Source: Mesorhabditis belari (lineage: Eukaryota > Nematoda > Chromadorea > Rhabditida > Rhabditidae). From it: 64,000 nucleotides of DNA. Of this stretch, positions 1-11,073 are shown piece after piece. The stretch spans positions 834,501 through 898,500 of the forward strand of contig CAUEEP010000935.1 in the NCBI GenBank assembly GCA_958450365.1, read 5' to 3'. The notes under the pieces are model-generated. The model ran no database searches. It was not told the origin of the DNA and worked only from the letters and a program-made list of their open reading frames with translations. Position 1 is the stretch's first letter; every line of letters begins with the position of its first letter. Made by a program: the position numbers and the translations under genes.

Positions 1-751
1 TTCGAATTTGGTTATACAAAAGGGCATCAAGGGGAAAAGTTTGAATTTGTAGTTCTTAAGTTCGTTTTTACTCGATAAATTGTAGATGAAATGACGTTTA
101 GATGATGAAATGGTACATTTAGAAAGGTCACATTAGAGTTTAGCTCTGGAAAGGGAAAACACTGTGTTCTTCATCTGGTAGACTCGATTAGACTCGATTT
201 GGTGTCCCAGAAAGCGCGCGTTCGATTGTGAGCACAAAGAACGCAAGGTAATCCTTTTTCTTTTTCAGAGCTTTACCACATTTTTTTTGAGCCTAACCCA
301 TTCAGAAATTTAGTTTGTTTTTCTTGTTTTCCTTTCAAAAATCCTATTTCTGAAGTGGATCCGCTCAAAATTTTATCCAATTTACCTAAAGAGGATTTGA
401 AATGAGAGGAGAAGATTTAGAAATTGTGAAAAGAAAAAAAAAAAGAATGAGAGGAACCTCTTGACCCGGAATGAAAAAAAAGGGAGAAGAGTGTTTTGAA
501 GAAAAATTGAATGAATGAAAGAGAAAGAATGAAAGAGAAAGAATGAAAGAGAAAGAATGAAAGAGAAAGAATGAAAGAGAAAGAATGAAAGAGAAAGAAT
601 GAAAAAGAATGAAAGAGAAAGAATGAAAGAATGAGTGAATGGATGATCACAAAAGGAAGACCTAATTTCAATTTTACACCAAAAAAAACGTACACTGAAA
701 GGAACAGTACACTCAATCTTTGAAACTCAAGCCACACAACCATTTGAAGCT
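1..751. other. Intergenic flank, no gene seen
   Basis: AT-rich sequence upstream of the TIL-domain gene. Reading frames on both strands are short and show no spliceable exon structure. The only recognisable object is a purine-rich microsatellite around 515-635. It presumably holds the 5' UTR and promoter of the gene starting at 752, but no core promoter motif could be pinned down. Confidence 0.6.
515..635. repeat. 14-bp purine microsatellite
   Basis: About eight tandem copies of a unit close to AATGAAAGAGAAAG. The long minus-strand open frame of Ser/Phe repeats across it is a by-product of the repeat, not a gene. Confidence 0.85.
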
Positions 752-3240
752 ATGTTTTATTTGATTCTTCTTGAAATGATTGCATTTTTGCATGTTGAAG
801 GAGGACAAAACTCGTACGGAGACGAGATCATTTTGCCGAGTAAGTTGAACACTGTAGCCACGGCTTAAATGGCTCAACAATACCGTAAGTTTCATAAAAT
901 TTAGAGAAAATCTCAACAAAAGTTTGTCCTCATGGCTTTTATAAATATTCCACGCGCGATGGGACAGAAAAATGCGCGAGAAATCCGCTGGAATTGGGTG
1001 ATTTTTTAGAAATCTTTCAGTCAACTATGAAATTTAGAAGAAAAATTCTTATCGAATAAATTTGGGGTGATGCGAAAGCTGTTAAAGAGTCCAAGGAAAA
1101 TGGATGAAGTGATGAAGAAATCGAAATATTCAACCTGGGAGAAAAGAGCGGTGAAAATGAGTACAAAACCAGCTTTTGGATCACCGAAAAGCAAGAAAAT
1201 GGGTAAAGATTTGTGAAGATTGAAAAGATTGAAAAAAAATAGCAAACAATGTCCTAATGTCTAAAACGTTTTAATAATAAAAGTCTAGTGCAAAACACTG
1301 GAAAATCAAATCGTTCGACGGGGAGTTTTGGACGAGTTAGAGCAACAACGGAAAAAACAAGTAAGAGACATGACTAGAGTGTTCCCCGTGATTGTGATGT
1401 TCCCCGTGAGTGTATTCCCCGTCCCCGTGGTAATTTTTACTCGATTAATCGGGGGTGGGACAAATGCGACCTTTTTTTGCGCACCTGGACATTTGCGCAC
1501 CTTTTTTTTGCTGGAAAAGGCCTTAGGAAAGGTCGTAGAGCTTCAAAAAGTGTTTCCATATAAGGGAATCGTATGCGTAGATTCCGAATTTCGACAAATC
1601 GGACCTCGCTGACACGTCAAATTTGGGCTAAAAGGCAAAAATGCAAAAAAGCGTTAAGTTGCGTAGTTTTTGCCTTTTAGCCCAAATTTGACGTGTCAGC
1701 GAGGTCTGATTTGTCGAAATTCAGAATCTACGATTCCCTTATATGGAAATATTTTCGAAGCTCTACGGCCTTGCCTAAGGCCTTTTCCAGCAAAAAAAAG
1801 GTGCGCAAATTGTCCCACCCCCGATTAATCGACATCTTTTGATCGAGTACGAGTAATCCCCTTTACACGTCGACTAAATTGAATATCTTTACATTTGAAG
1901 GAAATTTGCCGCCAAATCAGTTAAACGATTGAATATCTTTAAAAGGAGTCATATATAAAGCGGCGCTCGTGACTTTTTCGCCATTTTTTTGCAATAATTT
2001 TTTCGCCACTTTTTTGCAATAATTTTTTTCCAAGGGTGCGTTTTAAAAAAAGCATTACTTTTGAGAAACACACTCTAGACATGACCAACTCAGTTTTAAG
2101 AATTAGATTGATGCTTCTAGATTGCTCTACAAATGAAATCTTTTCCCAATGCGGGAACTCTTGTGAGCCAACGTGTTTCTATCATGATCTGGTCAGTTTT
2201 ACGACTTTTTCGAGGACTTGAGACAGATCAACAAGAATAACAAGAACTTCCAGTCTTGCTCTCTACCGTGTTCAACACCAAGTTGTGTTTGTGTGACAGG
2301 ATTTCTGCGGGATCCCACGAGAAACCTTTGTGTTCAACACTATGAATGTCCACAAATTGATCCACCAATTTTTCACGTGTTCGTTTGAATGATTTTGGTG
2401 AGAAAATGAGTTCATTTTCCAGCGATCCTTGTCTTCAAGCTGATTGTCCCCCGGGCACGAAATGTCTCATTCGAGAGGTTTGTCTCAAAAGAAATGAAGA
2501 GCTGTTTAAAGCATTTGTTTTTAAAAGAGCATTTGTTTCAAAGATTGGAAAAGGGATAAAGTCAGTTTAGCTGCACCTCAATTTATCTTTGACAAAAAAA
2601 CTGCCAAAAAACCTAAAGCCTTGATACTACAGGGTGTTCCAAAAAAGTCCGTTCATGAGATTTTTGTCATAAAGTTGAAACTTTGTACTGGCATCGTGGT
2701 ATCATATTAGAGTTAATATACAAACTAAGAGCTAAAGACTTTATTGATTAGTAGCTCATGAGTAGAACGTGGCTGCCTCTTTGAACATTGCGAGTTAAAA
2801 GAGTTCTATGTACAAGAAGTTACTGGATGTTCTAAACCGATAAAGTATTTGGTTATAAATCTTAGTTTACATGTTATCTCTAATATGCCACCACGATGCC
2901 AGTAGAAAGCTTCAATTTTATGGCAAAAGTCTCATGGTGGCTGAGAAATTTCATGTATCGGTCATGAAAGTCGGTCAGTCATGACGTCGGGAAAAAATGA
3001 CAAAATATCAAAAATTTATCCGCTCAAAATACTCACTTTTGGCACCACAACAACCACCAAGAGCCCACTATAAATTCTGAGAAAAATCGCGCTGAAATGC
3101 CTTTTTGTTGGAACACCCTGTATATTACGGTAGATAGATCACATTTTCAGGCGAGATGCTCCCATCCACCTTGTCAGACTGTTCCTGTTTGCATGGCTCT
3201 TGAATGCGAGCCGAAAAATAGGTCTCCAAAGAACTCTTGA
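752..3240 (+). CDS. Secreted TIL-domain (trypsin-inhibitor-like) cysteine-rich protein
   Basis: Five exons: 752-839, 2121-2191, 2254-2378, 2423-2477, 3151-3240; all junctions keep frame (about 146 residues). Exon 1 starts with a short hydrophobic signal peptide (MFYLILLEMIAFLHVEG) and ends at a strong GTAAGT donor. Exons 2-3 encode one TIL domain with ten cysteines in family spacing (C..NE.F..CG..CEPTC, then C...C....C.C and GFLRDP), followed by a second Cys-rich stretch (DPCLQADCPPGTKC, CSHPPC, CMALEC). TIL domains usually inhibit serine proteases in secretions; that role is inferred from the family. Exon 1 is joined only by phase, across a 1.28-kb intron holding a MITE. Exon 3 uses an unusual GTTCGT donor. 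An AATAAA lies 43 bases past the stop. Confidence 0.82.
1442..1831. mobile_element. Foldback MITE, GGGGGTGGGACAAATG family
   Basis: A near-complete palindrome in intron 1 of the TIL gene. Its ends, CGATTAATCGGGGGTGGG and the reverse complement, are followed by long complementary arms including GGAAAAGGCC and a centre around a GCGTTAAGTTGC motif. A close relative lies at 60303-60712. It has no coding capacity. Confidence 0.85.
1845..2030. repeat. Interspersed repeat related to 33600-34065
   Basis: Contains GAGTAATCC, TTACACGTC, AAATTGAATATCTTTA and CCATATATAA-like blocks that recur, partly in tandem, in intron 2 of the CRIM1 gene. The class is unknown; no ends could be defined. Confidence 0.6.
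2628..3122. mobile_element. Non-autonomous mariner/Tc1-type element
   Basis: Inverted termini CAGGGTGTTCCAAAAA and TTTTGTTGGAACACCCTG are flanked by TA on both sides, the standard mariner/Tc1 target duplication. It is about 491 bp long with no transposase frame and sits in the last intron of the TIL gene, which splices around it. Confidence 0.8.
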
Positions 3241-3282
3241 GAAAGTTGAAAAAAGTTTGAACGTCAGAAATTTGAATTTGAA

Positions 3283-3288
3283 AATAAA
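3283..3288 (+). terminator. Poly(A) signal of the TIL gene
   Basis: A perfect AATAAA 43 bases after the TIL-gene stop codon, at the position expected for 3' end formation. Confidence 0.55.
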
Positions 3289-3296
3289 TATTTGAA

Positions 3297-3390
3297 TTAT
3301 ATATGTCGTAGCCGATTATGAATTTCAGCCGATTATGAATCAAATGATTTCGCTAGCGAAAATCATAATTGGCTAGCCGATTATCGATTA
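3297..3390. repeat. Terminal fragment of a TCGTAGCCGATTA element
   Basis: Carries ATATGTCGTAGCCGATTA and a GGCTAGCCGATTA block, matching the terminal inverted repeats of the larger element at 50312-51035. It looks like a degraded or short palindromic relative. Confidence 0.55.
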
Positions 3391-3543
3391 TCGATTTCGA
3401 AATTCTAACAATAGCTTGAAAAGTGGATAAACTGATACGGTTCCAATACGGTTTCAATACGCTTCCAATACGGTTCCAATGTGCCAAAGAAACGATGCTA
3501 TGGGCATTACTATAGAAAATTTCTAAAGCAGGAGAGGTTTGTC

Positions 3544-4405
3544 TTACTTTATTGGAGAATTGTGGATCAAAGTAGGGGAAATCTCGTGGTTTGCATCAAT
3601 TCCTCGCGTCTTGACCACAGGTTGGGAAGGTGATTCTTGATTCAATGACGTTTTGGCCTCCGTGATCACAATATTACCTGGAGTTCCATTCCTTTTGAAA
3701 ATTTTTCGTTTGACGACTTCAATTGATCCTTCTGCATTTGTTGTCTGTTCTGTTTGACTTTTCTTGGGTCGGCCTCTTTGTCGCTTTGGGGCTCCTTGAT
3801 TTAGCACCACAATTGAAGAAGTTGATTGCATCAAGCTTTCACCAATATCTTCTCATCCTTTTTAAGCCAGTCCATTTCTGTTAGATCCATCATTTCAATG
3901 TTTGCAACGATTGAAGAGCGCGTGAATCTTGTTGGATCAGCACGTCTGATTTGCATTTTTCTACACATCGGTGGCAGGAAAGTCCTTGGAAAATGTTTAA
4001 CGCTCCTCAGGAGATTTGATGTAACATCGTCAATTTCAATTCAATGACGAGAATGTCAATTTTCCTTGGAAAATGATTAACGCCGGTTAACGCTAAAGAT
4101 TTGATGTAGCATGAGCCGACGAGAAAGTCAATTTTAGCGGGCGAGGCGGATCGAATGAGAAAACACCCATCCGGTAGCAAGCAAGAATCGTCGCATCAAG
4201 CCCATAACTGGCTAAAATCATTATGTAACGATCCACAGCTCTTCTGAAGTCCGAGAACAATTCGGGAAAATTTTATATCTTTTAAAAACATCTCCATCAA
4301 ATATGCAAATTGTCCGACACTTCCCGGGAAATCATTTTCCCGAATAGTCGAAGAAGTGACAGTTTCTCCAAATATGCAGGATACATTAAAGGCAAAGAAA
4401 TATTT
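3544..4405 (-). pseudogene. Broken gene of unknown family, AT-hook at its 3' end
   Basis: Reading right to left there are good but out-of-register coding blocks: one from 4405 (NVSCIFGETVTSST.. FAYLMEMFLKDI), one in another frame (FPELFSDFRRAVDRYIMIL.. CYRMGVFSFDPPRP), then FLPPMCRKMQIRRADPTRF.. MDWLKKDEKILVKA ending in TGA, and finally a 96-codon frame (3834-3544) with an AT-hook core, KRQRGRPKK. The shifts have no room for introns, and 4030-4130 is a local duplication of part of the coding block, so I read it as a decayed gene. Alternatively it is an intact gene whose introns I placed wrongly. I do not recognise the family; the AT-hook suggests AT-rich DNA binding. Confidence 0.4.
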
Positions 4406-4700
4406 CTAATCTTTGTGGCGTTGGTCTTTGTTTTTCTCAAATGAAAACATCATAAAATTATTAGATTATGGGGGGGGAGAGGGTGGTTGTATTCTATAGT
4501 TTCATTTTCTTTTAATATCCTTCCCCTTTTTCCAATTTCAAATCACGCAAACATTATCCAAAAGCATCTATTGAATCATTTTCTTTTTTCAATTTCTCTC
4601 ATCCTTTCTTTTCTATCAATTCTCAATGGAAACTCTCATGAGTTTCCGTTATTTGGCCAAAGAGGGGAAATATCCGTTTGAGGGAATGAAAATTCCAGAA
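4406..4700. other. Gene-free spacer
   Basis: AT-rich DNA between the broken AT-hook gene and the satellite. No exon or RNA gene was recognised. Confidence 0.5.
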
Positions 4701-5091
4701 GGCCGATCCGGTCCGAAGGCCGATCCGGTTCGAAGGCCGATCCGGTTCGAAGGCCGATCCGGTTCGAAGGCCGATCCGGTTCGAAGGCCGATCCGGTTCG
4801 AAGGCCGATCCGGTTCGAAGGCCGATCCGGTTCGAAGGCCGATCCGGTTCGAAGGCCGATCCGGTTCGAAGGCCGATCCGGTTCGAAGGCCGATCCGGTT
4901 CGAAGGCCGATCCGGTTCGAAGGCCGATCCGGTCCGAAGGCCGATCCGGTCCGAAGGCCGATCCGGTCCGAAGGCCGATCCGGTCCGAAGGCCGATCCGG
5001 TTCGAAGGCCGATCCGGTTCGAAGGCCGATCCGGTTCGAAGGCCGATCCGGTTCGAAGGCCGATCCGGTTCGAAGGCCGATCCGACTCGAG
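4701..5091. repeat. 17-bp satellite, about 23 copies
   Basis: Unit GGCCGATCCGGTTCGAA, with a variant (CCGGTCCGAA) clustered at the first unit and around units 14-18. Because 17 is not a multiple of three and the unit lacks stops, long Arg/Pro/Asp frames appear on both strands; they are artefacts. It is GC-rich in an AT-rich setting and each full unit contains a TTCGAA palindrome. Confidence 0.95.
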
Positions 5092-5197
5092 CACACAACG
5101 CGGTGCCCCTCTGGCAGAATTTTACCGAAAATCTGTGTATGACATGTATAAAATGATGAAAAATGCAATAGTATTTATGTAATGGTCATTGCTTTTT

Positions 5198-8100
5198 TCA
5201 ATAAATTGATCTCTTCTTGCAGACGAAACGCCCGAAATTATGTGAGAGCCATGTGCTGTAGTAGTCGTACCTCAGCGACGAGCAATAATTCGATCCATCT
5301 TTTTGCTTCGGAATCTGAAATCAACTAAAGAGTATATTTTTACCTGAGTAGAGACTACACTCGAGTATAGCCCGTTTAAGCCAAAAATCCTCATGTCATT
5401 ACTTTAAAAACCAAAAAAACCGAATGTAGCATTAGTTTTACTTTAAAAAGGTCTCTCTGACAATATGTGGCTTTTGGAAAGCGCGATCGAGCTTCATCAG
5501 GGCTATAGTGGTTGCCGGTTACCGCACTATAATCAGGGCACTCTCGTCCCATGTGAAAGCTTTCTCCAAAAGTGTTAAAGCTACAAAAAAAAAGCCTATA
5601 AGCTTTATGCTTGGAAGAGTAGCCTTTGAGAATCTCCGTCTTATTGAATAAAAATTTTGATAAGTTGTATGTAGATGTACGAGAATTCTTTTCCCTAAAC
5701 CCACCCCCCAATCTCCCCAAATAGTGCTCGAGCCGATGCTGTAGTCGACTGGGGTTCCATCTGTCCATTCACCGTCACCCCTCTTCCCGCTACCGTACAG
5801 CCCAACCCACGCGTAGACGGTCTCACACGACGAATGGCTCATCCATGGAACAAGATCTGAAATACGAACAACCCTATACTAAGCAGAAATTTGAGTAATA
5901 TACAGTGGTAATTGCGCTGTGGTGTAATGGTTAGCACACTGGCTCGGTAAGCGGGTGTAATGGTTAGCACACTGGCACGGTAAGCGTGCGTGTAGTGTGC
6001 GCCATGACGCGGTAAGCGAGAAACCCGCGCTCAATTACCGGCGGTACCCACATTTTTGTGTGCCTCCGCCAAAAAAAGGACCTTGTGGACCAACTAAAGG
6101 CTCTAAATATAACCCATTTTACGATCATTTCCGCGAAACACTGTTAAGGAATAGAATTTAGTCTTCACTAAATAGATAGGACAGTATTATACGCAGTTTT
6201 GATGCAGTTTAACGCCATAACTAATGCCATTAAGTCTAAAACTGAACTGTAAACAAAATCGTCCTCATCGGTCGAGTGAATCGACGCTAAATGAGCGTTC
6301 ATATCGGCACAATGCGATTCAGCACTGTTGAAACTGTACACGTAGCCGTTGTAATCCTAAAGATTGCGATTTCTCGGTGTTTTTGAGATTGAGAGTTTTT
6401 TTGCCTAAAACAGCAAACCCACGTGCAGATAGTAGCAATAACTCTGGAAATATTCCCATTCACTGTCGCATCGGGGTCGCGGTTGTGTGGTTGGTGGTGG
6501 GGTGGTGGGTGGGATGGGGAGGGGAGACGAGCAGAAGTACGGCCTCGGCGTCACACAATCCACCGCCCTCCACCCGCCGCTTCCCGGATCGAGCACAGCG
6601 CACTGATAGTTCCCCGACGTGTTCCGCGGCTCACCTGAATCCGTACGATTCATTACCGAAAACTTTCTGGCGGAAAAGTCGACCGGAAAAGAATTCTCCC
6701 GCTACGGGGAAATGGTTACTTTCCGCAGGCTAAAATGGTCTCTCTTCACAAGCCGAATTCTTGATTCTACAAGCAAATTACTACTTAATACTACTACTTA
6801 ATTCTAAATAGTAAATTTTGTCAAAACTAGAAAAAACTAGTAGCATTTTGAATCAAAAAAAATCAAATAAATGCATTTTTTGTATGGAAACCTAGGCTGA
6901 AACGATGTTTTTCGGAATCAACGTTGAAAATTACCCTAGAAAACGAAAAACTCGTTATTTTAGCAAAATGTTAGCAGCATTTTAGCAAAAGCAAAATATT
7001 TTCAAAACACCTGCCACACGTCAGAGACGAACCATTCACCCTGAGATCACCGCTTTCACATTTCCTTTTTTAGAGCACAGAATTTTTGCAACATTTTGCG
7101 CAAATAACGAGTTTTGCGTTTTCTAGGGTAATTTTCAAAGCTGATTCCGAAAAACATAGTTTTAGCCTAGATTTTCGTACTAAAAACCCAAAAAAAGTAA
7201 CTAGAAACTAGTGACCCCTCCCCAGACCTTCACAAAAGGCCAACAAAAGATTACCGCTGATTTATAGTGAAAAAATTCCTTGTCAGCTTTTTAAGCTTTT
7301 AAAAAATATTGGCTAGTTTTGATGTTGGAAAACAAAGAAAACAAAGGCATCGCTCATTTCTGAAAGCACAACTTAAAAAGTGGACTGATAAGAGTCGGCA
7401 CAGCACTCTTTTAGAAAAGAATCACAAGAGAAAGAAATTCGAAAGAAAATTTTCTAAAAGGAGAAGCTATCGGTGTCTCAATAAAAAATGATTAAAAAGA
7501 AATGCTTTGCCCTCACCTGGCGCCCAATGCTGATAGGTGAGATTTGTGCGATCGGCGTAGAACCAAGTGCCATCGCTGGACTTTTGCACGCCAATGTATG
7601 GATTGTCGTTGAAATCTGAAACGATGGATTCCCAATCATTGGACTGGGGCAAAGTGGAGCCATAACGATGAAACATTGCGTGAATATAGTGTTAAAGCTT
7701 TAATAGGACGGCTCCCCACCGTAAGGAAGCCGTTCTATTAAAGCCTACGGAGCATCGCGTAGTCTAACTTTTGGCTTGATCTTGTGCTGCCGAAACGTCA
7801 TTTCTCAGCGATGGATTGGCAGCTCAACTTGCCTTTGTTTCCTAAGGAATTGGCTGTTTCCTAAGGAACTTATTTTAAAGTTCTTGATGAGATATTCAAG
7901 GAAAAGCCACTTATAGGGGCAAAAAAAAAGCTTCCACAGGGAGCCGTTCTATTAGAGTTTCAGGGACCCGTTCTCTTAGAGTTTTTACGGTAACTCCGTA
8001 CGGTACGGTTACGGTACTCCTGACAAAAATATGGCATCCACCAATCCAATCTTGAAACTCACACTGATTGGCGAGCGCGATGATGGCCGTGTTGTCGAAA

Positions 8101-10709
8101 GCACTTTTGATCAAAACCGTTGTCCCATTTAGACTGTTGCACGTCCACAGAGCGTCCAAATAGCTGGCCACTAAATGTGAAGAAATTGTCTTAAAAGCAA
8201 ATCTTCTCACTTTAAATTCTACTTTATTCAAATAGATCGGATCACGATTTACACACAGATATAGAAGTCTAATTTTTAAAAGTTATAGGGAATATGATTT
8301 AAAGTTAACAATCACTCTTTGAAATTTTTATAAAACCTCATTAGCATCGAGTTCCAATAAATTATTAGAGTGATGGGAATCAAAGCAGTGCTCACATATC
8401 TTTCCAAAAATAAAAAATTATTACAAGCCTCAGCCAATAAGTGGATACTGTTCGAAAGCCCTGAATCTCTTCTACAAAATAGTGCAAAATAGGTTTTTGA
8501 ATTGAATTGATTATTGGGGAATTGAGTGACTTTTAAGTTGAAAGTGACTAAAATGAGGATTCTCTGGAAAATGTGTTTCTCGTAATAGCCATGCCCGGGT
8601 TTTTCATTAGAAAATACCGTCAATTAAAGTTATTTCAAAATAACATAAAAGAAAAGAACTCTTTTAAAGAAAAAAATATCAAAAGAAAGAACTTGGTTTA
8701 TTCGTCTTCTAGAGGTAAATCTTTGTTTTTCGAAAAAGCTTCATTTTAAGCAAAAAAAAACGGCTACTTTCACTACACTACATTACACTATAGTGGATCT
8801 CTCGACCACTGCTAAGAGTAGGTACTTTTTCCAAATGCATAAATGCATGCGGGCTCGGTGCCGAGTTGGGTGGAAAGAACTTTGTTTATTCGTCTTCTAG
8901 AGGTAAATCTTTGTTTTTCGAAAAAGCTCCATTTTAAGCAAAAAAAAAGGCTACTTTCAACTATATGGCTCATCTCTTGATAGAATCGAAGTTGATCGTT
9001 TAATTTTTGATATAAATACCGTAAATCCTCTATTAGAGCGGGCACCCTCTAATGCTAATTTTGACAGCTCCAAGATCTAACTTTTCTCCAAAAGAATTTC
9101 CTCCGAAAGTGCTTTAAATGATACATATGGATCGTAATTATAATTTAAAAGTGATGGCAATCAAATTCAAATCGATCCTGAGAAAAATTTTTGACTGAAC
9201 ATTTTTTGAGAAAAAGGTTATAAACAAAAAATTGGTTCTACTCCGAAAAATTGGATCTCCGACCCTCCCTTTAAATTTTTCATTTTCAATAACTGGAGAA
9301 TACAGCTTGCAATGCAATCAAGCAGTCAAGCAGTGCAATCAAGGGTTCTTTTCCAATATCGGGGGAAGCGGAAGGATAATCGGGGGAGCAAATTTTGGCA
9401 GCGCTACATATGTCCTATATTCTACAAACTACCGCCATAAAATCCGCGAATTACCCGTTATTCTCACAACCTTTATATTAGATCACAAAAGTGACTTAAA
9501 TATCTAACACCCAGCGAAATAGATCTTTTCCCTTTGAGCGGACTTTCATCGATTTGCCACATTTGCAAATCCACGACTGGATGACTTCTTTGGTGACGAA
9601 ATAATCGATTGCCGTCGATTACTTGAACGCACAAATATCGGAGAAGGCGCATCGTGGTTAAAGTTTGAAAAAAAAACGTTGCAGTTAAAATACAGTCCCG
9701 GAAATGCATTTTTCGAGGGGGCAAAATGTGCTCCCCCGATTTTCCTTTCGCTCCCCCGATAATCGGACCGCTCCCCCGATATTGGAAAAGTACCCAATAA
9801 AGCAGCTTAAATTGAACAAATTTCATTCTTTCATTCTTGATTTCAAAAAACTTTTACGAATTCTTTCCTCCTTTCCTCAGACACTCAAAAAAATGAAGAA
9901 AAAGTGGGTTTCATAAAAAGCCTCAAATTTCTTTTCCAAACATTCACTTTGCTTTTAAAAAAAAAATTGTTGAATGAAGTTGAACAACTTTTAATTTAGG
10001 AAAACTAATCAACTAAACGTTTTTACAAAAATATTTTTGGTTTGAATTTTGAAAAAGCGAGCAGCCGGGCAGTGGCCTTTTTTTGAAAGTTACAAGAATG
10101 AGCATAACTAAAAACCTAAAAGAGCTTTCGAGAAACGGTTTTGATTTTTAAAAACTACAAATACTTAGCTACTTTTTAAACATAAACTTCTTAGAAATAT
10201 GTTTGCAGAGCGCTGTCAACGAAAAGAAAACCACGCGCATTATCAGCCACCCTGTATGGTGGATCTCTACACTACATTACATTACACTACATTACACTAC
10301 ATTACAATACATTACACTGCAATACGCTACGCTACATTACATTACACTGCAATACGCTACACTACATTACATTACACTACATTACACTACATTACAATAC
10401 ATTACACTGCAATACGCTACGCTACATTACATTACACTCCATTACACTACATTACACTATAGTGGATCTCTCGACCACTGCATTATTTAAGCTTTATTTA
10501 GCCCTATTCAAGTTGCTTTTTTCTATATTTTTTAATATAGACCTTCAAAAAACGTTTTTTCAACCGATCAGCTAAGAGTACGTACTTTTTCCAAATGCAT
10601 AAATGCATACGGGTTCGGTGCCAAGTTGTGTCGATCCCTGCGGGCATTCTCCATTCGCCCACACAGCAAAACAGTAAATAAACAAGAGACCCACTATATA
10701 AGATTTCAT
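5198..10709 (-). CDS. Secreted protein with two C-type lectin domains
   Basis: Seven exons in frame: 10709-10586, 8170-8063, 7615-7517, 6634-6423, 6356-6248, 5856-5705, 5314-5198 (306 residues). Exon 1 gives a signal peptide (MKSYIVGLLFIYCFAVWANG) and the first CTLD cysteines. Domain 1 runs to about residue 127 (LDALWTCNSLNG, YIGVQKSSDGTWFYAD, LTYQHWAPGEPRN, CVTPRPYFC). A Pro/Thr linker (PPTTPPPTTQP) leads to domain 2 (EWEYFQSYCYYL, CADMNAHLASIHS, AWVGLYG, GEWTDGTPVDY, WLSHNFGRFVC). Neither domain has the EPN/QPD carbohydrate triad; domain 1 has EPR, so sugar binding is uncertain. Nematode clec proteins are typically secreted and stress- or pathogen-responsive; that is inference here. Introns carry MITEs, a tRNA-like repeat and a duplicated exon-1 fragment. 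Confidence 0.88.
5918..6060 (+). repeat. tRNA-derived repeat fragment
   Basis: Contains a tRNA A-box-like block (TGGTGTAATGGTTAGCAC) present twice about 35 bp apart, and a degenerate B-box region (GCTCAATTACCGGC). The internal duplication and weak stems argue for a SINE remnant rather than a working tRNA. It lies in intron 5 of the lectin gene. Confidence 0.5.
7690..7990. mobile_element. MITE of the CTCTAATAG / ACGGTAA type
   Basis: Contains inverted pieces GGACGGCTCCCC and GGAAGCCGTTCTATTA and a right part TTAGAGTTTTTACGGTAA, shared with elements at 36085, 39037 and 42770. It lies in intron 2 of the lectin gene. Boundaries are approximate. Confidence 0.5.
8690..8955. repeat. Local duplication including a decoy copy of lectin exon 1
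   Basis: On the minus strand 8866-8818 matches the 3' part of the true exon 1 (TQLGTEPACIYAFGKS then a GTACCT donor) but lacks the start and signal peptide. It is flanked by two direct copies of a 70-bp block (about 8690-8760 and 8876-8950). The segment TATAGTGGATCTCTCGACC at 8788 also recurs at 10456. The true locus has about 80 bp between these blocks that the copy lacks. Confidence 0.7.
9335..9800. mobile_element. Foldback element with CTCCCCCGAT termini
   Basis: Inverted ends TTCTTTTCCAATATCGGGGG and CCCCCGATATTGGAAAAG. Several extra GGGGGAGC/GCTCCCCC blocks lie inside each arm. It lies in the large first intron of the lectin gene. Confidence 0.65.
10265..10460. repeat. CTACATTACA-type minisatellite
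   Basis: Tandem variants of CTACATTACA / CTGCAATACG with a longer (about 95-bp) higher-order pattern. Thr/Leu/His/Tyr open frames across it are artefacts. Confidence 0.9.
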
Positions 10710-11073
10710 CTGAAGACTTTTGTCAAAAATGATTTCAAAAATGATTTCAAAAGTGATTTCAAAAATAGCTGTCCCGCTCTTATCAACCCACATTTATAGG
10801 TCGGGCAGACGGATTTTCCCTGATTAGAAAAACTATTCTTTCTTTCTTGAAAAACTATTCGTGCCTGGCATTTCTCTTGTCAATCCGTTAAGAGCCCATT
10901 CAGCAATTTTTTTGTAAGAACCATGAATCTGAATATTTATTCTACCAAAAGCGCACATGTAATTTGTTACAAAAGATTCAATGCAGCGATTTTATTGGAA
11001 AAATGAGTAGGAGTAGAACACTTTAAAATTCGGTTTCTTTTTTCTGAGAGCCCGCATTGGATTGATTTCGATT

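Noticed and set aside
4623..5168. Long Arg/Pro/Asp open frames on both strands
   Set aside because: They come from a stop-free 17-bp satellite; no splice context, signal or domain.
10572..10793. Separate short secreted peptide gene
   Set aside because: It is exon 1 of the lectin gene; its frame continues through a GTACGT donor in matching phase to 8170.
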